Part shown: positions 27,433-37,924 of the stretch, in pieces | How positions within the stretch are numbered: position 1 is the stretch's first letter | Layout of the letters: every line of letters begins with the position of its first letter | DNA from: Eriocheir sinensis | Lineage: Eukaryota; Arthropoda; Malacostraca; Decapoda; Varunidae | Direction of reading: 5' to 3' | Assembly: GCF_024679095.1 (NCBI RefSeq) | Contig: NW_026111763.1 | Coordinates: 124,001-188,000, forward strand | Length of the DNA stretch: 64,000 nucleotides | The notes under the pieces: model-generated | The model's database searches: none | Seen by the model: the letters and a program-made list of their open reading frames with translations, nothing else | Told to the model about the DNA's origin: nothing | Position numbers and translations under genes: made by a program

Positions 27433-29051
27433 ATGACTCAGCAAAAACAAGTGAAGAAGTCTTGGTGCTGCGGGTGCTTCGGCTGGCTCTTCGCCAGGCG
27501 GAAGCGCCACAGCCCTCCGAGGAACCTGACGACATCGTCGAGGAAACCGAAAACGCGGGTGCCCAGGCCGATGCAGGGCAACAGGCCCTGGTCTGCCTGA
27601 AGAAGGCTGCTCAGCCTCTCGCAGTGGTGGAGGAGGAGATAACCTCCGACACCTTGCTGGATGCTGATGGGGTGGTGGGGAAGGGCGAAAAGGAGGCCAC
27701 TGGCAGGGGGCGTCAGACTCTCATCATCACAATCCACTTGGTGAAGAGAGAGAAGGTCCAGAAGCCAGTGGATGATACAACAGTCGCACAAAAAGACTGC
27801 ACGCAATTGGAGAGCCATGGCAAGAGGGTTCAAACTCTCGTAATTACTCTGCACATGGTCAAGAGAGAGAAAATAAAGGAGGTATACGGTGAGCTCCCCT
27901 TAAAGCACCGAGGCACGGCTGGGGACGCTCCTTCCAGCAGGAGCAAGGCCGTTACCGGCCCACCGGAAAAGATGCCCCTTATCAGCAGCTTCAAACAGCG
28001 GGACGCATCTCAAACACCGGTCAAGAAAATGATCAGGTTCAACTTCCAAAACCTGAACACTTTCGTCAAAATTCGTGAGCTGTACTGTGCCTACGACTAC
28101 TTCCAGTATGGCTTCCCTCTCTCCAGCATTCGTCCTGAGCTGGAAAGCCTAAAGGAGAGAGCAGTGGAGCCACAGGAAGAGCCACCAAAGGAAGCAGTAA
28201 ACAAACTGCCAGAGGCTCAGAAAACAGTAACAGAGGAAGCAACAGATGCAGACAACAAAATCAATGAGCCACAACATCTCACAGGGATCCTCAAGAAAGG
28301 AAAGACGGCCAGCACCGCTCATAAATGTGTGCGCTTTAATTTCCAGAACCTGAACACTTTCGTCAAGGATCGTGAACTGTACTGTGGCTACGACTACTTC
28401 AGGTATGGCTTCCCTCTCTCCAGCATTCGTCCTGAGCTGGAAAGGCGAAAGGAAAGAACAGTGAAGCCACAGAAAGGGTCAGCAAAGGACGCGGTAAAGA
28501 AACACAACACACTACACCAGCAAGCAGTTGGAGCAGCTCGCTGTGCACAAATGAATACCACTACTGAAGGGAAGTCTCCTAAAGGTATCCTGAAGAAAGA
28601 AAAGATGCCACGGTCCACCTGTCCAGGACACGTGCCCTTCAACCTTGGTAACCTCCGCGCAACCGTTAAGGAACGTGAGGTGTACCGTGGCCACGACACC
28701 TTCAGATACGCCGCGCCGCTCCAAGTCACTCAGCCTCCCAACTTTACCTCGAGGCCTCACCAGCAGCCCGTTAGATCCGCCTCTAACTCGCTGCGTGGCG
28801 CACCTCGGCACCTCGAGAGGCCGGCACAGCGGAGCAACGACTCCTTCCAGCAAAACAGTGGCTGGTATGCTGCACACAACTACACCAACAGCCGCCACTC
28901 ACAGCACCGCCAGCACAACGCCAGCAGCCACGTCCCGCCCAGATACGAAACAAGGCATTTCTACGAGGGACAGACACATCGGGGCACCAACTCCCGCAGC
29001 AGAAGTCGTGCCAAGAGAGGCGCAAAGCCGAGTGGTGGCGAGTTTCTGTGA
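27433..29051 (+). CDS. Unrecognised protein with three cassettes, two carrying SILK-type and one a canonical RVxF-type motif
   Basis: A single frame is open from 27432 to TGA at 29051, about 530 codons, with no intron visible. The frame has no ATG at its start. The nearest ATG (27433, MTQQKQVKKSWCCGCFGWLF) lies in another frame, so either a 1-base indel or an upstream exon is implied. Numbering residues from 27462: 84-98 (RQTLIITIHLVKREK) and 121-137 (KRVQTLVITLHMVKREK) are two copies of one short motif. Three cassettes follow: KKMIRFNFQNLNTFVK at 188, GILKK at 275 then KCVRFNFQNLNTFVK at 288, and GILKK at 375 then HVPFNLGNL at 390. Each continues with a block like RELYCGYDYFRYGFPLSSIR. The C-terminus is Arg/His/Asn/Gln/Ser-rich with SRSRSRAKR. 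GILK fits the [GS]IL[RK] and KCVRF the RVxF docking motifs of protein phosphatase 1, so a PP1 regulator or scaffold is one hypothesis. No enzyme domain is recognised. Confidence 0.7.
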
Positions 29052-29600
29052 GCACCGGGCGAGTACACAGCGTCGTGATCAAACTCAAATGTTCAGCGAC
29101 GTACAGGTGACGTACATTCCGGGTGCATTTCTCAACACCCGCTGAACAGTAACTGTCGCTGACTGGTGATAACAGAGACTGAGGAGTGCCAAGAAGCACC
29201 ACAAACACACTGAGAGGAACGGCTCGCCAGCTGACTAAAATCACCATGCAGAGGAACGCATCCCATGGAACGGTGCCACTTCTACGGAACAAATTGTTCA
29301 AGAGTGTCGCATCTGTGGGGAGTGTTTGGACGCATGTGTGTGCTTACATTTCTTATCTTATATTTCAAATGAAAAAACAGAAAATATTGTCTTACAAAAA
29401 ACCTTAGGCAGGGATAGTGGGGTCGTGTTGCACCTCAGAACAAGAAACGTTATGTAAGGAGTTGTCTGAACGACCACCTGTTTTAAAACTATATTTAAAT
29501 GAAAGGTATTAGAATGCTCTTGTCAGTATGCTTCAGCTCAGTGTGATGACCTGAGTTTTATTTTGTCTCTCGTTCTCTGCGGAATGATTATAGCTTCCAG

Positions 29601-29903
29601 GTCTGAGACGCGTGCCCAGAGCGTGACGGAGGTGAGATCAGGATGGAGCCACACATTCCGCGTTATTCATTTATCATGGCAAAACTCCCTGGTTCAGTCA
29701 CGCTTGTTCGCGTGCTATCAACGATTGAGGCAGCTCACAGAAGGTGCAGGAGCCCTAGAACTTTTGCTAATAATGGTCTTCACATTTATGCCAAGAATCG
29801 TGCCAAATCTGCTCTCCGACTTGCCGATAACTCCTTCATCAATAAATCAAAATGTCAAAATTTTGCTAACAAAATTGTTTCCATCTACCTGGAAATAGCT
29901 CCC

Positions 29904-29982
<79 letters not shown>

Positions 29983-30288
29983 AGTGCCGATGTTAACACA
30001 CCAGTCTGGCCGTTCTATTTCTTCACTAACTGGATTTAATCAAAGTCGAACAAAATCAAATGAAAAAATCATAAAAAAATACGTCCACATGGTACACACT
30101 TATGTATCTTCGACCTTTTTATGCATGTAAAACACAGATAAAATTGACGAATTTTACGGGAAGTGGAACCTGGCATCCCACACGCGGCTCTGCTGTGTGA
30201 TTGGCTGTCAGGCCACGAGAAGGGCGGGGCGGAGGAGAGCTGTGCAAAAATGTGACACTAAAAGGAAAACGCGATCAGGCCACGGTGA

Positions 30289-30338
<50 letters not shown>

Positions 30339-30499
30339 GGAAGAATGGTAAGTGAAACATGGTACATCAAACCCGTACACTTGGACCCAAAATAAGCATA
30401 CCTCCCAACAACATAATAACTAACACTGCCACTACCACCACTACTAATCACCCACCACTTGAATAACTACCATTAACACCATCATGGCAGGCACTTCAA
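29601..30499. other. No gene seen; CT and CA microsatellites
   Basis: Ordinary sequence with a (CT)n tract at 29911-29978 and a (CA)n tract at 30296-30336. Open frames at 29563-29996 have no recognisable domain and run into the CT tract. Confidence 0.6.
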
Positions 30500-32215
30500 C
30501 CGCAAGAACTACCATACAACCCCTCCCCCTCTTCCAGCATCACAACTGCAAAGAAGAGGAAAATAGAAGGAAAATGATGAAAGCGGAATGCAAATTCGAA
30601 GGAAAAGTTTGTGAACAGAAAAAAAAAGAGAAGGAGAAGTATGGAAATAATAAGTATGAGTAAGTGAGAGTTTTGAAGGAATAAGAGGAAGAAAAGAAGG
30701 AAAAGAAGAAAGACGAAGAAAAAAAAGAAAGGAAAAAATGTTAGATGAAGTAAAAACAAGACTTCCAAAAAGGAAACAAAAAGATGAACAAGAAAACGGA
30801 AGAAGGAAATGTAAGAAAAAATGTCAAGGAATTATAACTAAAAGAACGTAGAGGATACAAAAAGGAAGTTACGAGGAAGGCAATGGAAGAATTAAAGCAA
30901 GGCAGAGTAGGGAGAAGGGATAAGAGGCGAAATAAGACTTAGAATATATGAAAAAGTAAGAGGATATGAAAAGAAATAGAAAAAGTTGGAAGAAAACAAT
31001 AAAAAGGAGGAAAAAATAAACACGAATGGGAAAGAAGAGAAACAAAAGAGAGTATTTAAATGGGTAGAAATTGGGAAGATTAATATTATGAAAATGTAAA
31101 AACGCAGAAAAGCAAAACGAGGAAGTAGAAGTAAAAAAAATAATATAAAAAAGTGAAATGACAGGAAGGAGGAAGATGAAAGGCAAGAACAATAAAATGG
31201 AAAGACAAAAAAGACAAAACAGACAGAGACGATAAAAGAGAGAGAAGACAAAGGGTGAGAAATATACGAATGAGGCTGAAAAACAAAATATAAAGACGGA
31301 TAAGTAAAAACATGGATGGGGAGGAGGAGTAAGAGGGAGAGATGAAAGAAAAGAATATGGGAGTTAAAGTTTAGTGAGATAATGAGGAACTGAAAGAGGG
31401 GTTGGAAAAAAGAAAAGATGTAGACCAAATTAAGAATGGATGGGAAAACAAACAGAAGAAAAAACAAGATTAAAAGGAAAATTTGGAGTAGGACAATGAG
31501 GAGGAAGTAGAACGTGAGGACTGGAAGGAAGTAGAAGAGGAAGAGGAAGAGGAAGTGACTGAAAGAGGAGGAAAAAGAGGGGACTGAAAAGAAAGACATG
31601 CGAAAGAAAAAGCTTAAAGGCAACATTAACCCGGTAGCCGCAGGATCAGTTATAATGGTCCCTCTAAGCGAAAAAATGAGAAAAAATCATCACTCCATAA
31701 ACCATTTCCTAATATATATCAAAGCATTTGTGATCAGTTTATGTATCATCTATTTTGGGAGGTCTATATCATGGAACAAATTTGGCCGTCGCTGGTACAC
31801 GGTAAAGCCACAAATTTGTCCGTCGCTGCTACCGAGTTAAGAAAGAAATGAGATGGAAGAAAAAAAAGATAAGATAGAAAGCAAAATTAGGAAGAGGAAA
31901 ATGAGGCAGAAGAAGAAGAGAGTGAGGATTAGAAGGAATTAGAAGAGGAAGAGGAAGAAGGAAAACGGAGACTCAAAAAAAGGAAAATCAATGGGAAACA
32001 GTTTAATGTGAGCAGAATGTTATGCGAAGACCGTCAGAAAAAGCGAAAACAATAAAAATAAGGAGAAAAAAGTAATAAAAGAGAAAAAAGGAAAGGAAAA
32101 AAACATTGAATAGAAAAGAGTGGAAGATGAAAAAGGAAAAAAAAAGAAAGAAAACGAGAGATTAAGAGAGAGAGAGAGAATATAGGAGAGAGAAAGAGAA
32201 GATGGGTGAGCGGAA

Positions 32216-32220
<5 letters not shown>
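30500..32220. repeat. Long purine-rich block
   Basis: About 1.7 kb of A/G-dominated plus-strand sequence (aagaggaagaaggaaaa type) without a clear period, interrupted by the short element at 31630-31836. The Phe/Leu/Ser-rich minus-strand frames are composition artefacts. Confidence 0.7.
31630..31836. mobile_element. Short piggyBac-like element (TTAA target)
   Basis: The left end cccggtagccgcagg pairs with the right end, reversed as ctcggtagcagcgacgg. It is flanked by TTAA at 31626-31629 and 31837-31840. TTAA target duplication with C-rich ends is typical of piggyBac-group elements. It is 207 bp long with no coding frame, and it stands out in composition from the purine-rich DNA around it. Confidence 0.7.
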
Positions 32221-32267
<47 letters not shown>

Positions 32268-32290
32268 CTGGTGGGAGTGAGCGGGGGTGT

Positions 32291-32357
<67 letters not shown>
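32221..32357. repeat. (GA)n and (GT)n tracts at the left of duplication copy 2
   Basis: GA tract at 32220-32262, then gtcagctggtgggagtgag, then a GT tract at 32295-32357. Copy 1 has the matching order at 26426-26553. Confidence 0.95.
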
Positions 32358-32359
<2 letters not shown>

Positions 32360-32656
32360 GTAAGTAAGTAATGTTTATTGCCATAATATACACACATTGA
32401 TATATACATATAAATATAATTATAATTCTGGCAACGAATCTAGCCTGTCAAGCCGAAGCTTCCCGACAGACTGTATATTTATTTCATTGCACTATTAATA
32501 TCTTTCTAAAGGTTGCAGATAGCTCCCAACCATAAAGCTAAATACAAATATACAATAAATAACAACATTAACTATAATACCAGATGAAGTTATAATAGTT
32601 ATATCTAAAATGTTAACTACAATAACAACTACAACAGCATCAACAATAATAATAAC

Positions 32657-32718
<62 letters not shown>

Positions 32719-33619
32719 TAATAAAAATAATATGGACAATAGTACTATGCAATTCACTGATTAGATTTAATAATGTAAATTTGTGTTCATGTTTCAGGAA
32801 TAAATTATAATTTTAACCGTGATTGTTTTGGATTGCAAATAAGTGTTTTTACTGACTTTTTAAATAGAGAGAAATTATTACTATTAAGGAGATTTTTTTA
32901 TTTCTACTGGCAAAGAATTCCAAACTTGAGGTCCTGAGCATAAAATACTATTTCTGAAAAGAACTGTCCTGAACTGTGGAGAGATAAGGTTTATATTGTT
33001 CCTGCGCGTATTATGCAATGTATTAATAACTTGAAAAGGATGAGTTCCATGCATCAGTGCGAGGTTTTTATAAATAAATAATAGTAGAAAATAACAATGA
33101 ATGTTTTTAAAATTAAGAAATCTATGTGTGGAAAATACGTTATGTGTGGAATCAAACTTGTTCATATAAAACATACACCTAAATATCTTATTTTGAGAAA
33201 CCTGAAGATTTTTAAGAAAGGAAGGCCACGTACACGCCCACACAGATACACAATAAATGAGATGCAGGTAACAAAGTGTATAATAAATACTGATAAGTGC
33301 TTCTTGTGTAAGGCTATTTCTTATTCGATACAGTATGCCACATATCCTAGATAGTTTATTTGCAACAGAATTAATTTGGTATTTCCAATTGATATTTTGA
33401 TCTATGAAAACGCCTTAAAACTTAGTATAAAACTCGTTCAAGTACTTTTCCTTCAAGTGTTATAGGTGGCATGTTAGTAGTGACTGATCGGTTTTGAAAG
33501 ATAATGTATTTTGTTTTAGTGATATTTAACCTTAACTTATTATGTTTAAGCCACATATTAATTGAATTGAGCTCATTATTAATGTTTATATGCAAACTAT
33601 TTATATTTTTATCATCTAA

Positions 33620-33621
<2 letters not shown>
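32358..33621 (-). mobile_element. 5'-truncated LINE inserted in a GT tract (RT C-terminus and 3' UTR)
   Basis: Minus-strand reading from 33621 gives NELNSINMWLKHNKLRLNIT, KTKYIIFQNRS, then INWKYQINSVANKLSRICGI, the frame 33243-32884 (LVHIKH is the antisense shadow), and the end RNSILCSGPQVWNSLPVEIK. This is the region after the RT catalytic box in Jockey/CR1/L2-type LINEs. The 3' UTR holds an (AAT)n run at 32645-32730. It ends with an aataaa signal and a short (ACTT)n tail (taag on plus, 32358-32372). GT dinucleotides flank both sides, so it landed inside the GT tract of copy 2. It is absent from copy 1. A few stops and frameshifts are present. Confidence 0.75.
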
Positions 33622-33655
<34 letters not shown>

Positions 33656-34109
33656 ATTTGTAGTTCAATGCTAACAAGAGACAAATCCATCACCAAGGCT
33701 CCTGGAGGGCAAGGCGAGACGATCCAGTAGTTAACAAAGCCTCACGCCGCTGAACGCGTCATCTGTGAAAATTCAGAAGAAAAAAACTACCCGAGAAATC
33801 GTATTGTAGCATTAGCTAAATATTTGAAACTGTAAATATTTTGTACGCCTACCTTCATTGCTAATAATCAATATAAGGGAAATATATTTGTGTGACATGT
33901 TATTATTCTTGTAAGATTAATAATACGAAGTTCTTGCTGGGCTTGTGGCAAGAATTTTCGGCCGAGTGGTTCATTGGGTAAGGTGGGCACGATGCGGCCA
34001 GTCCCAGCTCACGGCAGCTTCTCGGTGTGATGAGATGTGTGTTGCAGCGCCGGCAGGTTTAGGTGAAGGTGAGGGATGAATTATGAGGGTTGGTGTGAGT
34101 AGAAGGAGC

Positions 34110-34640
34110 TAGGAGCATGAGGGCGTGGGTGCAGGGGTTGGCATGGGCGTAATACTGATAGCAATCATTCTGCCAGGGATGAGGGAGTGGGTTGTGTGGG
34201 TTGGTGTGGGTGGCATGAGGGCATGGGTGCAGGGGTTGGCATGGGCGTAATACTGTTAGCAATCATTCTGCCAGGGATGAGGGAGTGGGTTGTGTGGGTT
34301 GGTGTGGGTGGCATGAGGGCGTGGGTGCAGGGGTTGGCATGGGCGTAATACTGGTAGCAATCATTCGGCCAGGGATGAGGAGTGGGTTGTGTGGGTTGGT
34401 GTGGGTGGCATGAGGAGCATGAGGGCGTGGGTGCGGGGTTGGCATGGGCGTCATACTTGTTGCACACATTCGGCCAGGGATGAGGGAGTGGGTCGTGTGG
34501 GTTGGGGTGGGGGGCATGAGGGCATGGGTGCGGGGTTGGCATGGGCGTAATACTGGTAGCAATCATTCGGCCAGGGAAGAGGAGTGGGTTGTGTGGGTTG
34601 GTGTGGGTGTCAGGAGGAGCATGAGGGCGTGGGCGTGGGA
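34110..34640. repeat. 97-bp minisatellite, about 5.5 copies (copy 2)
   Basis: Same unit as at 27005, starting near 34116, 34213, 34310, 34408, 34515 and 34618. Variants include tgcagggg and tgcgggg, and catt followed by ctgcc or cggcc. Confidence 0.9.
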
Positions 34641-34837
34641 TGGGCGCACTACTCCCAGCAACATTTCGTCACCTGCATTACGTCCCATCGCCCCAACGTT
34701 ACACTCTCAGCCTGTTCTTTGAGCGTCCCCGCCAGTGGTCGGTGTAGCCAAGGCACACGACGAGGAGAAGCCATCCCAGAAAAGGACAACGTTGGTAATC
34801 TTCACTTTCCTGCTAAAGATTGTTCATTTACATTAAA

Positions 34838-36499
34838 ATGACTCAGCAAAACAAGTGAAGAAGTCTTGGTGCTGCAGGTGCTTCGGCTGGCTCTTCGCCA
34901 GGCAAGCGCCACAGCCTCAGAACCTGACGACATCGTCGAGGAAACCGAAAACGCGGGTGCCCAGGCCGATGCAGGGCAGCAGGCCCTGGTCTGCCTGAAG
35001 AAGGCTGCTCAGCCTCTCGCAGTGGTGGAGGAGGAGATCCCCTCCGACACCCTGCTGGATGCTGATGGGGTGGTGGGGAAGGGCGAAAAGGAGGCCACTG
35101 GCAGGAGGCGTCAGACTCTCATCATCACAATCCACTTGGTGAAGAGAGAAGGTCCACAAGCCAGTGGATGATACAACAGTCTCACAAAAAGACTGCACGC
35201 AATTGGAGAGCCATGGCAAGAGGGTTCACACTCTCGTAATTACTCTGCACATGGTCAAGAGAGAGAAAATAAAGGAGGTATACGATGAGCTCCTCCGGGC
35301 ACCAAGGCACGGCTGGGGACGCTCCTTCCAGCAGGAGCAAGGCCGTTACCAGCCCACCGGAAAAGATGCCCCTTATCAGCAGCTTCAAACGGCGGAATGC
35401 ATCTCAAACCCCGGTCAAGAAAATGATCAGGTTCAACTTCCAAAACCTGAACACTTTCGTCAAAATTCGTGAGCTGTACTGTGCCTACGACTACTGCAAG
35501 TATGGCTTCCCTCTCTCCAGCATTCGTCCTGAGCTGAAAAGCCTAAAGGAGAGAGCAGTGGAGCCACAGGAAGAGCCACCAAAGGAAGCAGTAAACAAAC
35601 TTCCAGAGGCTCAGAAAACAGTAACAGAGGAAGCAACAGATTCAGCCAACAAAATCAATGAGCCACAACACCTCACAGGGATCCTCAAGAAAGGAAAGAC
35701 AGCCAGCACCGCTCATAAATGTGTGCGCTTTAACTTCCAGAACCTGAACACTTTCGTCAAGGATCGTGAGCTGTACTGTGGCTACGACTACTTCAAGTAT
35801 GGCTTCCGTCTCTCCACCATTCGTCCTGAGCTGGAAAGGCGAAAGGAAAGAACAGTGAAGCCACAGAAAGGGTCAGCAAAGGACGCGGTAAAGAAACACA
35901 ACACACGACACCAGCAAACAGTTGGAGCAGCTCGCTGTGCACAAATGAATATCACTACTGAAGGGAAGTCTCCTAAAGGTATCCTGAAGAAAGAAAAGAT
36001 GCCACGGTCCACCTGTCCAAGACACGTGCCCTTCAACCTTGGTAACCTCCGCGCCCCCGTTAAGGAACGTGAGGTGTACCGTGGCCACGACTCCTTCAGA
36101 TACGCCGCGCCGCTCCAAGTCACTCAGCCTCCCAACTTTACCTCGAGGCCTCACCAGCAGCCCGTTAGATCCGCCTCTAACTCGCTGCGTGGCGCACCTC
36201 GGCACTTCGAGAGGCCGACACAGCGGAGCAACGACTCCTTCCAGCAAAACAGTGGCTGGTATGCTGCACACAACTACACCAACAGCCGCCACTCACAGCA
36301 CCGCCAGCACAACGCCAGCAGCCACGTCCCTCCCAGATACGAAACAAGGCATTTCTACGAGGGACAGACACATCAGGCACCAACTCCTGCAGCAGAGGTC
36401 GTGCCAAGAGGCGCAAAGCCGAGTGGTGGCAGTTTCTGTGAGCACCAGCGAGTACACAGCGTCGTGATCAAACTCAAATGTTCAGCGACGTACAGTTGA
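34838..36499 (+). pseudogene. Second copy of the cassette gene, frameshifted
   Basis: Homologous to the gene at 27433. The ATG at 34838 leads into a stop after six codons, because one A is missing from the run that copy 1 keeps (caaaacaag versus caaaaacaag). A 2-base deletion near 35148 breaks the N-terminal acidic region. Reading resumes in a second frame (35164) and then a third (35285-36499, 404 codons). The cassette region is fully open and well conserved: KKMIRFNFQNLN, GILKKGKTASTAHKCVRF, and GILKKEKMPRST. Further small indels near 36377 and 36433 remove the SRSRSR stretch and extend the C-terminus past the copy 1 stop. It could be a dying copy, or one transcribed from a later start; the sequence cannot decide. 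Confidence 0.75.
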
Positions 36500-36983
36500 C
36501 GTACACTCCAGGTGCATTTCTCAACACCCGCTGAACAGTAACTGTCGCTGACTGGTGATAACAGAGACTGAGGAGTGCCAAGAAGCACCACAATCACACT
36601 GAGAGGAACGGCTCGCCAGCTGACTAAAATCACCATGCAGAGGAACGCATCCCATGGAACGGTGCCACTTCTACGGAACAAATTGTTCAAGAGTGTCGCA
36701 TCTGTGGGGAGTGTTTGGACGCATGTGTGTGCTACATTTCTTATCTTATATTTCAAATGAAAAACAGAAAATATTGTCTTACAAAAACCTTAGGCAGGAT
36801 AGTGGGGTCGTGTTGCACCTCAGAACAAGAAACGTTATGTAAGGAGTTGTCTGAACGACCACCTGTTTTAAAACTATATTTAAATGAAAGGTATTAGAAT
36901 GCTCTTGCCAGTATGCTTCAGCTCAGTGTGATGACCTGAGTTCTATTTTGTCTCTCATTCTCTGCGGAATGATTATAGCTTCA

Positions 36984-37924
36984 GGGCCCGTATCCTCGAC
37001 AACTAATAATACTAAACTTGGTATTAACTTTCGACTTTGGTATTAACTTCACACTCAAGGTGTATCCTCAACAACTATTAGCCTAATACCTACTCTTAAC
37101 TTTGGTATTAACTTGAGAATGCTGGCGAGGACTTCTAAACACTTAATAGTAAAGTTAATAGTGAAATCCAGACCCAGACCCATATCAACATGGCCGCCGG
37201 ACCAGCCCGCCTCCGCACTTTTAGAGCCCGGAAGGACGCTTTGGAAATGTACAACGATGCTGAACTTGTCAAGCGGTACAGATTAGACCGTGCTGGAATT
37301 GAATACGTGACTGGTTTGGTGAGAAGAGAGCTGCAAGATCCAATTCAAAGGGAGCATTCCCTCACCCCGGAGTTGAAAGTAATTTTGACTCTACGATACT
37401 TGGCTACAGGAAAAATGCAGCAGTGTTCGAGTGATGAGTTTGGGGTGATCCAGAGTAGTGTCAGCAGGGCGATTGCGGAAACTCTGACCGCCCTCAGTGA
37501 GCCGCAGCTTGTCAGGGGGTTTATCAAGTTTCCCCTCGACAGGGCGGAGATTCGCGCAAAGCAGGCAGAGTTCTACCAAATTGCACATTTCCCCGGTGTT
37601 GTGGGAGTGATAGACTGCACACATGTGAAAATAACAGCACCGAAGGAAAATGAAGTAGATTATGTGAACAGAAAAAACTTCCATAGCATGAACATACAGT
37701 TAGTGTTTGATGCAAACTACAAAATAATAAACCTTGTATCAAAGTGGCCAGGATCAGTGCATGATGCAAGGATCCTGAATGAAAGTGGGCTGAAGCTGCT
37801 GTTTGAGAACAACCATGTGCAAACAAACTGCTATCTGCTTAGTGACAGCAGGTATGGTTGCAGCGCTGGCTGCTGACCCCATTTCTAAGACCTCAGCTAG
37901 AACATGAGAGAAACTACAACAGGT
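36984..37924 (+). mobile_element. PIF/Harbinger transposon remnant with HARBI1-like transposase
   Basis: The left end starts gggcccgtatcctcgacaac, and a related block gtatcctcaacaactatta recurs at about 37063. From a true ATG at 37190 a frame of 228 codons reads as a DDE_4/HARBI1-type nuclease. It has a helix-turn-helix-like region with GVIQSSVSRAIAE (about 85-97), the first acidic motif VGVIDCTHVKI (D142), the second KWPGSVHDARIL (D192) and CYLLSDSRYG. The frame then stops. Shifting by one base continues with QRWLLTPFLRPQLEHERNYN, which supplies the expected E-x-x-YN region and ends at a good donor (ag/gtaaaaac, 37922/37923). One base has been lost near 37855. I did not find the next exon or the right terminal repeat. 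Confidence 0.85.

Larger units (their letters stand above)
26426..29600 (+). repeat. Segmental duplication, copy 1
   Basis: From the GA/GT tract through gattatagcttc at about 29600, this block repeats at 32221-36983. It includes a GT tract (26469-26553), an AT-rich segment, the minisatellite at 27005, the cassette gene and its 3' flank. Most 60-base lines differ at only a few positions by eye. The homology stops where a Harbinger element starts in copy 2. Confidence 0.93.
32221..36983 (+). repeat. Segmental duplication, copy 2
   Basis: Second copy of the block at 26426-29600. It is longer because of the LINE at 32358-33621 and extra minisatellite units. It ends at about 36983, where PIF/Harbinger-type sequence starts. 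Confidence 0.93.

Noticed and set aside
27462..27464. TTG as the start codon of the cassette gene
   Set aside because: A eukaryotic nuclear gene would not normally start at TTG. The frame is open a further ten codons upstream and a better N-terminus lies in another frame.
29563..29996. Open frames after the cassette gene containing HIPRYSFIMAKLPGS
   Set aside because: No recognisable motif, the frame ends in a CT tract, and there is no duplicate in copy 2 to test conservation.
34165..34566. Pro/His/Thr-rich minus-strand frames over the 97-bp minisatellite
   Set aside because: The repeat unit alone keeps them open, and they shift frame whenever the unit length changes.
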